Positions 1-11,553 of a stretch of DNA of 64,000 nucleotides are shown in pieces. The stretch comes from Patiria miniata (lineage: Eukaryota; Echinodermata; Asteroidea; Valvatida; Asterinidae), in the NCBI RefSeq assembly GCF_015706575.1, contig NW_024037060.1, positions 1,199,983-1,263,982 on the forward strand, given 5' to 3'. The notes under the pieces are model-generated. The model ran no database searches and was not told the origin of the DNA. It worked only from the letters and a program-made list of their open reading frames with translations. The number at the start of each line of letters is the position of its first letter. Positions within the stretch are counted from its first letter, which is position 1. The position numbers and the translations under genes are program-made.

Positions 1-142
1 ATGCTTCAGCAACTTTTGATTTGAAATCGGGATCTTACAATGATGTTTTCTCGAAATATATAGCTGAAGCTGAGCTGAAACTTCATCAGGTTAGTTGTTC
101 AGGACCCTTCTTTAGATTTTGAGAACTAGTTCCAATACTTAC

Positions 143-1609
143 GTAAAGTCTTGTAAGATGACACGGGACGGCTTGAAGGGCACTTCCACACTCTTGTCCT
201 GGTTTTCCTTCCAATTCAAGATGTTCTCCACATCTTTCTCCTTGATGTGGAAGTTGTCGCAATTCCTAACGGCCGACTCCAGGAGAACACGGATGGAGAA
301 CGGGAGACGATCTGCGATGGAAAAGAATCAAAGACATGTACAACCCCATGCAAATGCTAACAGTTAGCTCAATAAACCTTATGAAATTACCTTCCAAGTT
401 GACCTTCCTTGTCTAGTAGCTCATGTGATTTTACATGAGCATCAAAAGCGGGGATGGGGGGGGGGGAGTTGTGACATCCCCCCCCCCTTGTCAGTTTGAT
501 AGCAAAATTATCATTGTTGTCAGAAAAAATCACCTAACTGTTGGCTAAATAGACCATTTGGTTAATTGCAACCACTTGTACTGTAAAATGGTCACAACAT
601 CAAAGAGTAGGGCCTAGTGGATCGGTTTTGTTTCAGTTCCGAAACAAAAAGACGCATCAGTCGATTCTTACCATATCTGTAATCGTTGAGAGCCAAGAGG
701 TTGAAGTACTGTAGGTCCTCATCTGCCACTCGGATGCTTTCTTTTAGTCGGGAGAACACGCAGGTTGCTTTTTTAAAAAAATGAACGGGGAGGGAAAAAC
801 AAAGTTTGTAATTTATTATTATCAAAAAACATAAACAATTTTAGAAACTAAAAACACAAGCTTCTCTAGCGTGCGGAAGAGGCTCGGAGTTGGTGTAAAT
901 TATAAAATTTCATTTCAAGCATTAAAATCTGCCACTTTATTTGTAAAACACCAAAACGCCCAAAGTCAATTTTGATAAATTAAATCTCAACGAAATCAAA
1001 GCCATATTTTGTACATTATATCAACTTACAAAAAGGTTTGGCGACAAGGCAAATTTTTGTTTTATATACAGGCTACACAATGGAGCTATAAATTATACTG
1101 GATTTTATTAATTTTATTTATCAATATCATTATCAATATCATGCTTATTAATTATTTTAACAACAAAAAAAATATCAGGGACTGCTTCACCATGTTCATG
1201 GTCAAATATTGTCATGCCTTCAGTCCTACACTGCCTTTCCAAAATGCCACATATTTTCCTTATTCATGTTCACTGGACAGGGCTACAACCAAAACATTTT
1301 TCCCCTGCCCCCTCCATTTACGGTAAGCACCGCCCACCTTCCAAGTGACCTTGGCCAGTTCGAAAGACCTGCTGACTAGCTCGCTACGTACATGACGTAG
1401 GCTACGTGATGATGACTGAACAAAAAACGCCACACACACGACAAAACAACTTCAATTTTAAAGAACACGCACGCAAATCTCCCATGAAAAAAACACCCCC
1501 ACTGATGCAGTGCCAGATCAAGTCATGTCAAGTACAATAAATGGGTATCAAATATTTTAGCAATATTAATATGTGAAAAGAACATTTTACCAGCTCCGTC
1601 CGTCGCCAT
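143..1609 (-). CDS. ACO1: Cytosolic aconitase / iron regulatory protein 1, 5' part (3 exons, continues off left edge)
   Basis: ACO1 interconverts citrate and isocitrate with a 4Fe-4S cluster in the cytosol; without the cluster, IRP1 binds iron-responsive elements in mRNAs. Three exons are visible on the minus strand: 1609-1591 (start ATG at 1609-1607), 767-672 and 311-143, joined in phases 1, 1 and 2. They encode about 95 residues beginning [20 protein letters not shown]. The stretches [36 protein letters not shown] and [16 protein letters not shown] match the conserved N-terminus of the aconitase/IRP1 family, and the last exon stops at the Asp-Phe-Thr that precedes the active-site domain. 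The catalytic and cluster-binding residues lie outside the window. The acceptor of exon 2 (…ttaaaaaag) is poor, but phase and homology support it. Positions 1-142 look intronic. The gene is divergent from TTI2, with about 300 bp between start codons. Confidence 0.9.
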
Positions 1610-1907
1610 AGCCGATTCTGATTTTGTCACGTACGCACGTACGACACGTTATTGCATGTATTGTGTGCAGTGCTGGTTGCGTCATATACTGCTTTTATCA
1701 ATCAATGACTAGTCTGGTTTCTATCTGATCTCCGACTCCCGGAGTTAATGCGAAAATCGTACGGCAGACTTTGAAGAGCGCCACCAAGAGAGGATATTGT
1801 GCCATTGCTTGTCTCACGTGTTTTGCTGAAATTTTGTCAACAAACGTGACAAACGCGCGAAATGTATGGTAATTTAAGCACATGTTTGAACGCGTTTGAT
1901 AACAATC
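1610..1907. promoter_or_regulatory. Shared ACO1 / TTI2 divergent promoter interval
   Basis: This 298-bp stretch separates the start codons of two genes read in opposite directions, so it must hold the 5' UTRs and probably both promoters. It contains a CACGTG E-box near 1817 (gtctCACGTGttt) and a cluster of cgtacg/acgtac words at about 1630-1650. No TATA box is evident. A bidirectional CpG-type promoter is inferred from the geometry, not shown. Confidence 0.55.
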
Positions 1908-4900
1908 ATGTCCTCAGAGTCTGCGATGCTTGGTACTTTCGAGAAACTACTACAATCACTGGATGATTGTCAGTGCGAGGAAACGTTGGTAAATCAATAA
2001 CACAACATGTTTGTTGTTATACTTAAATTAAATGAACTAATTAATTAATTAATTAATTAAGTGGGGTCACTACTCGACAAGCTTTGCTGTTAGAGACCCG
2101 GTCATGCCCATCCACATTATTGTGATCTTATGATTTTCTTGGCATATTTTTTGTAGTTAGATTGATTGATTGTGTCATTAATTGTTTATCATCAAAACAT
2201 TATGTTCGTTGTTATTTTAATGCTATTGTTTAGGTCCTTTTCACAAAGGCTTTTTCAATTAAATTTCTCTTACCAAGTTAAGAAGTAGTTGGATCATATA
2301 TAATTACATCATATCGGCCGTGTCAGCTTTCTTTTTAGTCATTGAGTTTCAGTTTTGAACATTTAATTATTTCAGTGACTGTTGCCATTTTTCATAGAAT
2401 ATAACCTAACAATCTTATAATCATATAAACAAAAAAATAAATGTGTAATTAGAAGTGTATTGTATATGTATATATACAGAGATCTTATAATTTAGAAGAG
2501 CAAATTAACAACATTTAGGTGTATTAGGTGGACACCTGGTACAAGTGTGAATTGTACATCTTGCCTTCCTGTGTTCAAGAACACTAGTTTTCGCTTACAG
2601 TTACAGCGGCCTCGTGTTGATTTCAACACAGGCAGATGAGTCGATAGTGTAAAAAAAACTTTATTTCCCATTATTTTTTTTGCCAGGAGATTGAGAAACT
2701 TTGTTCAGAGGTGGATGCAGCATTTCAACATGACAGTGGTGATTCGCTGTGCTTTCTACATTCATCTGACAATGTCAGAAAAGCTGTCACAAAAGCTATC
2801 ACATCATTGGTTAGGAAAACAATGCTCCCTCAAAGTCTGTCCAATGAAAATGAAGGTTAGTTGGAAACATTTCAAACAATCCTCATATGTCTCTTTTATA
2901 ATTTATATAACACCCTCAGATTGGACAATCTTAACTAAAGTGTTCCCACTAGAACAAAGAAGTTGGAACAATTCCAACCCAGCTTAAGTTGGGACCGTGA
3001 TCCAGTTGAAACGTAACAATATTGACGATTTTCTTCCTTTTTGATGGAAAATATTCAAATTGTATCACTTTATTAATTTCCTTCACTTATTTTTTGTGTA
3101 TATAAAAACAGACGATCATTTCCAAGAAACAGCGAGGATAACTGCAGTTGTTGGTGCCACGTGTTCCGCCATTTTGTCAAATCTCCACAAGGGTCAAAGT
3201 TCATTTGGCGACACAGATGAGTCGAAGGACGAAGCTCAGCGATTGTTCAGAGATGTCGTCTTGGCAGTGGCTCCGCACTGTATGGTCTTGGTGGCTACTC
3301 ACTGTGAGAAGCAGCCATGGACAAGCAAGAAGTCAAGATTGAATACTGAAGGTTTGTAATAAGATTCAAAGATATATGCCCTGTACTCTTCCAAGAATGG
3401 ATTTTTTTCTCCTAACGTTTTTCAATTTGTATGTTTTGTTTTAACAAAAAAAGTACCTTTTTCCACTTTTGGGCATCTGCAACCTTGAATTCTTGAATTA
3501 TTGTTGTGCCGCGAATAATTTGAATTTTGTAAAGAAATAATTCAATAACTAAACCTCAGTACACTTTTTTGTTGGACACTATGAATATCTCATTCGGAAG
3601 TAAACTATTATATTGTTAGGAAAATAGCAATTGAATAAACATATTTAAATCTTTGTTTCGGGGTGAAACTCAAAATAGCATGGGGAATGAATCTTTAAGG
3701 ATTCAAGTATGCATTCCAATAGTCATAACGGAAAAAAGGAATGATTAATTGATAAAAATTAGTAATGGCTGCTTTGTGTTTTGATAATGATGTACAGTAA
3801 TGTATTGACAGGACATTTGAAAACCACTATTTACCACAATTCAGGTATTGTGTGGTGCTTGATAAAGTACCAATGAATTGATATTAAAATTTTCATTCAT
3901 TTTTTTAAAAACACATTTAGGTCTTTGTGCTTTACTCTGCAAGATGTCGGGATGCAACTCAGTTGTAGAACTTCTTGTGCAAGGGCCTGCCTGGTGCAGA
4001 GGGTCACATGACAAGGGTGTCTTCAAGGACGTCTTAGGCTTGCTGAAGGAACGATTGACAAGGGACCAGTGGCACAGGGAACCAGCAACAAGACAGGCAT
4101 TCCGATGGTGCCTTTTCCAAATAAGGGTTTGTAACTGAAAAATATAAGTGTTTTGAATTTTTTGTATGCAGAATGTTTGAAGACCTACACAACAGTGATT
4201 CAAATTTACAATTTTTCTCATAAGATTTACTGTTTTGTGGCTTTTAAAATTGTGTCTGTGTGATCTAGCTAAGTGTTTTTGGCCTTCTGAAAGCTGAGTG
4301 AGGAAGATAGATTTTAACCCCTCACCTCTAGTCTTGTTCAGAGTAACTCTTTTTGGTATATGTGGAGAGTTTGTTTCCAAAATGTGATAAACGTAATTTT
4401 TGTTACCTTTTAGAAACCCGACCTCTCCTTGTCAGCTTCAATGACTGCGACATAATTAAACACAATTTAAAAATACAGTAAAGTGAAATGTAGTTTAGAA
4501 ACAGGTCTTCTATACTGTGTACATGTACATTGTACGTTCTGTAATTTTCCTAACCAAGCAATTCTTTTCCACTTTCTTGCAAAGGAATATATTGCATTTT
4601 GTAAATATTTACTCATGTTGTATTGCACTTTCCTAGACATATCCTTCAAAATCAGTGAGCACTTATGGTTACTTTGATACTTTGCATCCTCCTTTTTCTC
4701 TTGTTTCTCACTTTCTGGTTTCTGTGTTGTTGTGTTCCAGCATCCACATCTCAGTCATCATCTGGACTCGATCCTGCCTGCTTCACTTCTATTCACTGAT
4801 GACTACAAGGTACGGTATTGTTCTTCTGTTCAATTTCTTGTGCAATTTTTGGAGAAAAGTGGGAACTTTTGTGATATTTCGAGAAAAAAAAATTCCCATT

Positions 4901-7900
4901 TATATTTCCAACAGACAAAACAAATATTAAAAAGGATTTGGAGCTTAAGGGGTGTTACTAATGCTTAAATGTTGGCATGAGCGACAACATACGATCATTT
5001 GGGCTTTAAAGAACATACTCACTAATCAGAACCTTTCTGTTAATAGGGATATTGTCAAAATACTTTCAATAAAGAAGACAATAGAAAGTTTTATTACATT
5101 TATGATGGCAGTTTTCCACAGTGTGGGTTTGACGTATGTTGAAATATTTTGGTAGCTTGATTTTTGCTTTCTTTATACAGGAGAGCAACAAATGCCTTGG
5201 TATCCTGTGTCTGCAGCATATTATTGACAATGTGGTAAGTCAGCACATGAGAAGGTGATTCGTCAATAATTGTACATATTCAGTAAATTTTATATTGGGT
5301 TTAAGTTGGCCCTTTGCCAAGTGTTGTCTGGGGCTTGCAAGAAACAATTTCAGAAGCTTACTAGGGTGAGACTCGAACCCATGATCTCTTACTTACTAGT
5401 GCAGACTTCTCACCACTCGACCACTGAGTTTGCCTGGGTCGGCTGGCTGGTTCAAGTCTGATGTAGCAGCAGGTATCGCCACCAACATTTTTATAGGATC
5501 AAATTTGTCTCAGGGAGATGTAAATTTATGTTGGATTTGCCCTTCTCTGACATATTTTATTAACATTATATACTTGTTGTCCAAGGGATTGGGAAGAACA
5601 AAATAACAAGCTTAAAATGCTGTCACTTTGTGACGATGCTGATTCAATTTTTGTCACATTCAGGACCCAACTGATCTGCGATTGCACGGTCGGTCCATGG
5701 TCATCTACGAGGCACTCCACCATCAGCTTTACACACAGAAGCCCACCCTCATTAGCCAACTCCTGCCATGCCTGATCAGCATTCTCACCGTGATCGAGCG
5801 GTCTCCACACAAAGCAGACGAACAGAGAAAAGTACGCTTTGTTGGTTATAGACATTTTGATCTGAAACGTCAACTTGAAATTGTGCTCAATTAAACTGTT
5901 GAGCCAATATATATTTTGGTTGGACATTGTTTCGCATTATTTTAATTTCGTCAAAATAATTAAGACGGGTATATCTGTAGTCAAACTGTTAATGTTTGAA
6001 CATCACCGTAATATTTTTCACTCACCAATCGTGGATTACCTGGCTTTTGAAAAAAAAATTTAAACTAACAAAATATACACCTGCAGAATGATACTTGAAT
6101 ATTTGTTGTATTTGACCTTTTACATCACTGCAGCCGAATCGATATGACGCTGTCCTTCAGACGGTACTAGTAAGCATGGAGTTTGAACAGAAACTTGCTC
6201 TCCGGCAGGCATACGCTAAGAAACTCTATCTGTTTATTGACAGCATGGGAATCACAATACTCAGACATATGAAGGTAAATAAACCTGACACCCCCCTCCC
6301 CCCCCCCCCCCCCCCCCAAACACATATCCACCAGATTAGACTTTTATGATCCTTTATTATTACCCCCGCTCATCAAGCCTATATTTCCTTAAGCCTAGAG
6401 CTGCCTGAGAGATACATGTATAAAGCTATTTTGGAGTTCAACCAATTGAGCTTTATTTGTCGTCAAATCCCTATCCTTCAATTTCCCTTGTTGGTATCTA
6501 TCCCTTTCCTCAGTGAAGAAAAACAAAAATTGAAGTAAATTATCCTACTTAGCAGCACAACCATTGCTAATTTTGGAGAGGCTTGAATCCAAAGCCTGAT
6601 GAGAAAAGAGGTCTGTTTGTGGAACTTTAAATAAGTAATTGTGGTTTTAAAAAGATAAAGAATGACAAATAAGAAAGACTAAAGACATTATGACCTGACC
6701 TTTTCGGCGGAGAAGTGTAATTGGGTTCACCGTGCAGCATTTGAACTGACTGTTGTGATATCTTTTGTCTTATCCAGCAAGTTCTCCGTGTGATTTTAAA
6801 GTACCTTGAGGCTTCTGAAGGGCAAGATGATTTATCCAGAACGTACACGCTGCGGTCACTCAACTCACTTATCCTGCAGTCTTGGCCAAGGTAAAACTCA
6901 GTTCATTACACAGAGAATTAAAAGCCAATTGCGCCTGTGGAGTTAAAGGTTTTTATAATAGAAAATTGTGTCCTTACAGGTGCTTATGATGTTGGAGTCT
7001 GACACTGCAACTGACTTAAGAAATTAAATATTTGAATCCAAGATGAGCATAAACCAGATAACCATTTTCAGTACAGATATCCATGTAAAAAGGAACAGAA
7101 ACTTTATCACCTAGATTTTCAGGCATTTAAGTAACACTTCAAAAATGAATCCCTTGGCAGTTATCAATTTGGGTTAATATAGAACTTGGAAAAATTGGTA
7201 ACTCATAAATTGATGAATGTAGAATGTACAATGTCTAACTTTTCCTCTAGGATTCCCATTCACTGGAATGCAATCATCAAAGTCCTGTTGAAGCTCCTGT
7301 GTGATGCCTGCGACAACTGCAGCCACATAGACAAAGACGGTAAGCTTGTCCACATTTTAACCCTCTGACACTACCCTCCAAGATGCTGCAAACTAAACCA
7401 GAAGGTCTCAGAGGATTTTACAGGAAGATATTGAGCAAGTACTACTACTACAAAGAATGTGTCATTGTTTTCCTTACTTTGTGGAGGATTTCACAAATGT
7501 GATTTCACAATATTTGTATAAGTTTATGTATGAAGTTTTGTGTGGCATTTCCACTTAAAATTTCACCAAATTTGTCTCATTTAGAAAATGCTCTGGGCTT
7601 ACAGCATTAACCTGTCAACATTGACAAGTGTGGACAAATTTGGTGGGCCTTAAAACAAAATGTTCACTGTTGTACTGCATGCAGATGGAATCACTATATT
7701 ATTGCCAGGAACCCTCATGTTATTGACCAATCTGGGCATACTATCAACTCTATCACAATGGTTTTTCCATTGATCAAGGCATCGTGAGTGTAGAGTGATC
7801 ACATGCCAGGATTTGTCTATAGACTTGTTGAGTGAACAGTAGACATGTAGGTAGCGCTTCATCATCGTTCACAAGAGCTCCAGTGGGGGGGGGGGGGGGG

Positions 7901-8262
7901 GGGGGTTGACCAATGGGCGCAATGGTTCACGCATGTATGGCGCAAAGCACTCATGACTAATTTCATTCTGATGATGCAGAAGCCATAGCTTCTTTCCTTA
8001 AGCATGAGGCATTGTCAGCAATGTGTGGACCCTCCCAACTTTCTCATTGAGAGGGTACTTGTGCACAGAGACCATAAAATGTCTCCTCGTTTGACATTTG
8101 ACAGCGAGACGACCCATACTTGATGGGTGTGTTGACTGCCTGCTCCTGCTCAAGAGATGCTGCAGCAAGGAGACGGAAGGGGCCCTCCGAGAAATCTTAG
8201 CAATAAACACCGACAGGAGTGATGCAATGAAGGAATATTTGGAGAGAGTTCTGGCCGGCTGA
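1908..8262 (+). CDS. TTI2: TELO2-interacting protein 2, complete, 12 exons, 505 aa
   Basis: TTI2 is a helical-repeat subunit of the TELO2-TTI1-TTI2 (TTT) complex, which works with HSP90 to mature PIKK kinases such as mTOR, ATM, ATR and DNA-PKcs. Exons: 1908-1988, 2687-2855, 3112-3351, 3921-4126, 4741-4809, 5181-5234, 5664-5831, 6134-6274, 6778-6890, 7251-7339, 7980-8013 and 8109-8262 (stop TGA 8260-8262). Phases agree throughout and give 1518 nt, close to the 508 aa of human TTI2. Family-like stretches include LDSILPASLLFTDDYK followed by ESNKCLGILCLQHIIDNV, then EQKLALRQAYAKKLYLFIDS, and near the C-terminus VDCLLLLKRCCSKETEGALR. The protein starts MSSESAMLGTFEKLLQSLDD. No signal peptide or membrane segment is visible. 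The join between the last two exons is the weakest: it needs a gtcagc donor at 8014 (or gtgtgg about 7 nt later) and an unusual gcgag acceptor. An antisense tRNA-like SINE lies in intron 6. Confidence 0.9.
3470..3710 (+). repeat. Unnamed dispersed repeat, copy 1 (TTI2 intron 3)
   Basis: This intronic stretch contains aattttgtaaagaaataatt, then caataactaaac, a diverged match to ggatgatgtctcatt, then gaaaatagcaattga and gggtgaaactcaaaa. The same words occur in the same order at 21.38-21.57 kb, and part of the set occurs near 12.0 kb and, inverted, near 26.1 kb. The ends are unclear and no coding capacity is seen. It is probably an old non-autonomous element. Confidence 0.5.
5336..5478 (-). mobile_element. 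tRNA-derived SINE copy in TTI2 intron 6
   Basis: Read on the minus strand, this stretch has an A-box-like word (agtggtcgagtggtgagaag) and, about 40 bases further on, a B-box-like word (gggttcgagtctcaccc). This is the internal RNA polymerase III promoter of a tRNA-derived SINE. The interval lies wholly within an intron. It does not fold obviously as an intact tRNA with acceptor and anticodon stems, so I call it a SINE head. Confidence 0.5.
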
Positions 8263-8310
8263 AAATAGACGTAATAGAGAAAGGTAGCGCGAACACCATC
8301 TCGATATCTC

Positions 8311-8662
8311 CTTCAGATATAGAGTCAGACATTGGCCAGCTTGACATCACCCTGATGACCTTTGACACAGGGTCAATATAATAGGTCAATATAATTTCAG
8401 TATGTAACAAGAGCAGTCCTAACAGTACCTTAACGGATGAGCACCTTTACTACATTGTATTAATTCATTGAAGAATCAATAAAACCATAGAGATCTCAGG
8501 CAGTCTCGGGTGCTACAGTGAGTAATAGGCAGAGCGGTTTAGGACAGTTCAATGACAAAAGGGTTAACAAGCAATGGGTCATGAGAACACTCAAATATCT
8601 CAGATATCGAGAGAGGGAGACTGGCCAGCTTGTTGTTGACCTTATGACCTCTGACAATATTT
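8311..8662 (+). repeat. Imperfect 60-bp direct repeat downstream of TTI2
   Basis: The stretch at about 8315-8370 (gatatagagtcagacattgg, then ccagcttgacatcaccctga, then tgacctttgacac) recurs in altered form at about 8597-8660 (gatatcgagagagggagact, then ggccagcttgttgttgacct, then tatgacctctgac). Both lie in the probable 3' UTR or immediate flank of TTI2. It could be a local duplication; no function is visible. Confidence 0.45.
8478..8483 (+). terminator. Candidate TTI2 polyadenylation signal
   Basis: A canonical AATAAA hexamer lies 216 bp after the TTI2 stop codon. Further AATAAA-like words occur past 9.3 kb, so the true 3' end is not settled from sequence alone. Confidence 0.45.
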
Positions 8663-9124
8663 ACATGTGCACAAATAGGTACCGTGTTCAGCATAAATGC
8701 ATGCTTGAGAACTTGCCTATCAAACTTCTGGAATGGAAGAATTATGAACAGTAACCAGTACCATTCCAGAGATGGGCTACTTACTGATTCTCTTTTTCTA
8801 CCTAATGAGCTGGGACAGAATAGTTTAAGTACATCACCGATCCATCATGATCTCAATCATTCCTTATCATCGATGGAATTCTGCCCAATCACTCTAAATG
8901 GAGACTTAGGTTTTTGACGCCTGCTGTCAGTATAAATACATCTTTGACAAACTGATTTGTTTCATTCAAATTAATTTATTCTCTCCTATAAAATCTGTAT
9001 ACAAAATACAGGGATACAAACATGTGAATCGACCAGTATAATGACAAAAATGTTTGTTTGCAGAAAATGCAGGATTTGTTTAGCAGTGCAGACATATCTT
9101 ATGTGAGGGCTTTTTGGAAGCTTA

Positions 9125-9298
9125 GAACTTAAACCAGTTGACCAATAGCAGCCATCTTAGAGGGCAATGCCTTTGTTTTGCTGGGATGCATGAGTGAACC
9201 TTTTGTGCATTCATTGTAAATGAATTAAAATAACAAAAGATGCCCTCTAAGATGGCTGCTGCGCATAAGGTCTGCAACCACTGGTTCATGATAAGTTC
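9125..9298. mobile_element. Fold-back MITE-like element, about 174 bp
   Basis: A perfect 19-bp inverted repeat (gcagccatcttagagggca at 9148-9166, and its complement at 9241-9259) lies inside weaker outer arms. Those arms begin GAACTTA…AACCAGTTG on the left and read GAACTTATCATGAACCAGTG on the right complement. The whole can fold into a long hairpin and carries no coding sequence. A target-site duplication is not clear, so the family is not assigned. Confidence 0.55.
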
Positions 9299-10179
9299 AT
9301 TCATGAGGTACCGAGCACCTGTTCGTCTGAATGAACTTTAGTCGAACCCAATTTTCAAAGCAATCTTTGATATAATAAAAAGAAAGTTTATTGAACTTCT
9401 GTGTCTTTTACCAGTTGTTGTGAATGTTTCCTTGTCAATCTTTTTGGGCTAAAATTGTGTGTTGTGCTCATGCTGCAAGTTTGCAAAAGTTGGAAACACA
9501 TTTTTTTTTATTCTGGAAAATTTCACTACACATTTTTTTGGGGTAAAATCTGCGTTTGCAATTGCATTAAGTTTGAACTAGCCCGAAATGCATGTTGTGT
9601 GACGGGGGCAATCCAGCAAAATGTTGCTGAATTATATGAAATGAAATAAATTGAGATCATAAAATTCGGATGAGTTCATTGAACTCTTTGACACTCTCCT
9701 GTCATGTCCAAATGGACACACAACATCCTTCAGTGGTATGTGCTTTGAAAATCTGTGCTTGAAGCAGACAGGCAGGGCTATTGAAAAAAATACATAATCG
9801 TCCATTTCCAAAAGAAAATTAGAAATACAAAATCGAACTAGTGGCAGCAATATTCTAATGGCATTTGAAAATAATATCTGTTTAGTTACATAATTATAAA
9901 AAAAATAATAAAGACTATCAAATTACCCTTCATGATTATTATTCCCAGAGAACAATGGTTTACAAAAGTGTCGGCCATATTTCAGGACATCTTTAAAATT
10001 GATGAGTACACAGAACGTTAAAAATTGAATACGTACATACAATTACATGTATACATACATGGGACAAATATACATACAATGTTTTAAAAAGTGGGCAGCA
10101 TTAATTTTGTATAGAAAGTCAATCGTAAAAAAAATTGTTTACACTCTTTGAGTGAGGTAGATGGTTTGTGAGGAATTAA

Positions 10180-10568
10180 AGGCATATAGGATCATTTGCC
10201 TTTCATGCTTATTGTTTGTTTGCAATAATAACACTACTCAAACTTCACTAAAGAATGTTCAAAACCTACCCTGTTGAAGTCTCAGCTCCGTGGATACTAC
10301 ACTTTTTAAGAAAATAGTAAAAACAAAACATGCACAATCTTTTGATCACGGAACCTGATTGTGTCATAAATCTTTATTCCAAAAATCAGTCAATTGACTG
10401 ATCGTTGGAAATCACCCACATTTCTTGATTTTTGTCTTAATGACAGCAAGCCAGACTGAATAATTTCACGAAGTGTTTAGTACCAGTATGCTCTTTAACC
10501 TAAGTAAGCTTTTGGATAATAATTTGGTAGGTTACTTTTGGGGTAAATGCAAATGATCCTATATGCCT
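10180..10568 (+). mobile_element. piggyBac-like MITE, copy 1 (389 bp, TTAA target sites)
   Basis: The element has perfect 20-bp terminal inverted repeats, AGGCATATAGGATCATTTGC at 10180-10199 and its complement at 10549-10568. It is flanked on both sides by TTAA (10176-10179 and 10569-10572), the target site of piggyBac-type transposases. There is no open reading frame, so it is non-autonomous. A diverged copy in the same orientation lies at 33409-33757, also between TTAA sites. Confidence 0.75.
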
Positions 10569-11099
10569 TTAAGTGTGTTTACGCTCATTGATATGACACA
10601 TTACATCTACACAAAAATCTTTCAAAATCACATCTGAGTTTTTAAGATACTTGGTATCAGTCAGCAGACCTGAATCGTATTAATATTTAAAACATTATTA
10701 CAATAACAGTTGTAAACGAACAACATATACAAATCAAGGACCTTTACCTCATATAACTGGCAGCATTTTAACGGACAAGTTTAAAACTTAAATTTCCATA
10801 GTGTCCAAAAAGCCATTTCACACCATACATGTATTTTATTGTGGCATGATTCTCTCAGTTGGCACACCTTGACATATAACAGAATAATAACTTTCAAAGC
10901 TTAAGAATATCTAAATTCTAGGCTATATGAAGACAATTTTCATCAGCAATCTATTAATAAAACAATTATAGGAATGGCCCACACTGTAACTGGGATCATC
11001 CAAACTATAATTGGCATCGCCCAAATTATAGTTGGGATCGCCAAAACTATAGTTGGGAAGATGCTATACTTGGGGCTAAGCACAAAATATTTACTAAGC

Positions 11100-11260
11100 A
11101 TAGAATATATTTTCCCACCCAGGAGTAAATGGGTACCTGTGAGGGAGCTGAGATTGTGTTTGGAATGTTTCATTGGCCCAATGAGCAGGGTGATAACGAT
11201 GTACACGTAGGGCCTTGAGCACTAATAATGGTGGATACAGGCGCTTTATAAATACACTAT
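11100..11260 (+). mobile_element. SINE body fragment
   Basis: The words cccacccaggagtaaatggg and tacctgtgagggagctgag, followed by ggccttgagcac…ggcgctttataaat, match the body and 3' tail seen in the other SINE copies of the window (near 14.3, 18.4, 34.9 and 56.6 kb). The tRNA-like head is missing, so this is a 5'-truncated or eroded copy. Confidence 0.5.
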
Positions 11261-11553
11261 TAATATTGCCTCTTGGTGGGTAACCTGTTTTTTTTGCTAA
11301 GTAAATACTCTTGTACTCAGATAGGATTTGAAGGTTTGCATGGGGAAAATAGCCAAAAAAAAGGAGAAAATATACATTAGCACCATGTAACAAATCATTT
11401 TGTGAGTTGTTGAGGTTCTGAAAAGAACCGGGGGCAACTCATCTTTGTACTCATCACATTTCTGTGGTCAGCAGCTCCACCAAATCAGCCACAGTCGCCA
11501 AAAACCGTTTTTTGAAACCAGGCATGTTTAAACAAAAATATGAAACTTGGCAA

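Larger units (their letters stand above)
8484..11553. other. TTI2 / HSD spacer, no supported gene
   Basis: The reading frames here are short and lack conserved motifs or consistent splice signals. The stretch holds two MITE-like elements (9125-9298 and 10180-10568), a SINE-derived fragment near 11.1-11.26 kb, and AT-rich sequence. A short triplet of related words (attataattgggatcgccc-like, 10980-11060) forms a minor tandem repeat. The 3' UTR of the minus-strand HSD gene should lie at its right end. Confidence 0.6.

Noticed and set aside
3841-4380. 179-codon open frame, minus strand
   Set aside because: It runs antisense across TTI2 exon 4 and its introns, has no recognisable motif, and the plus strand there encodes a conserved TTI2 exon with good splice sites.
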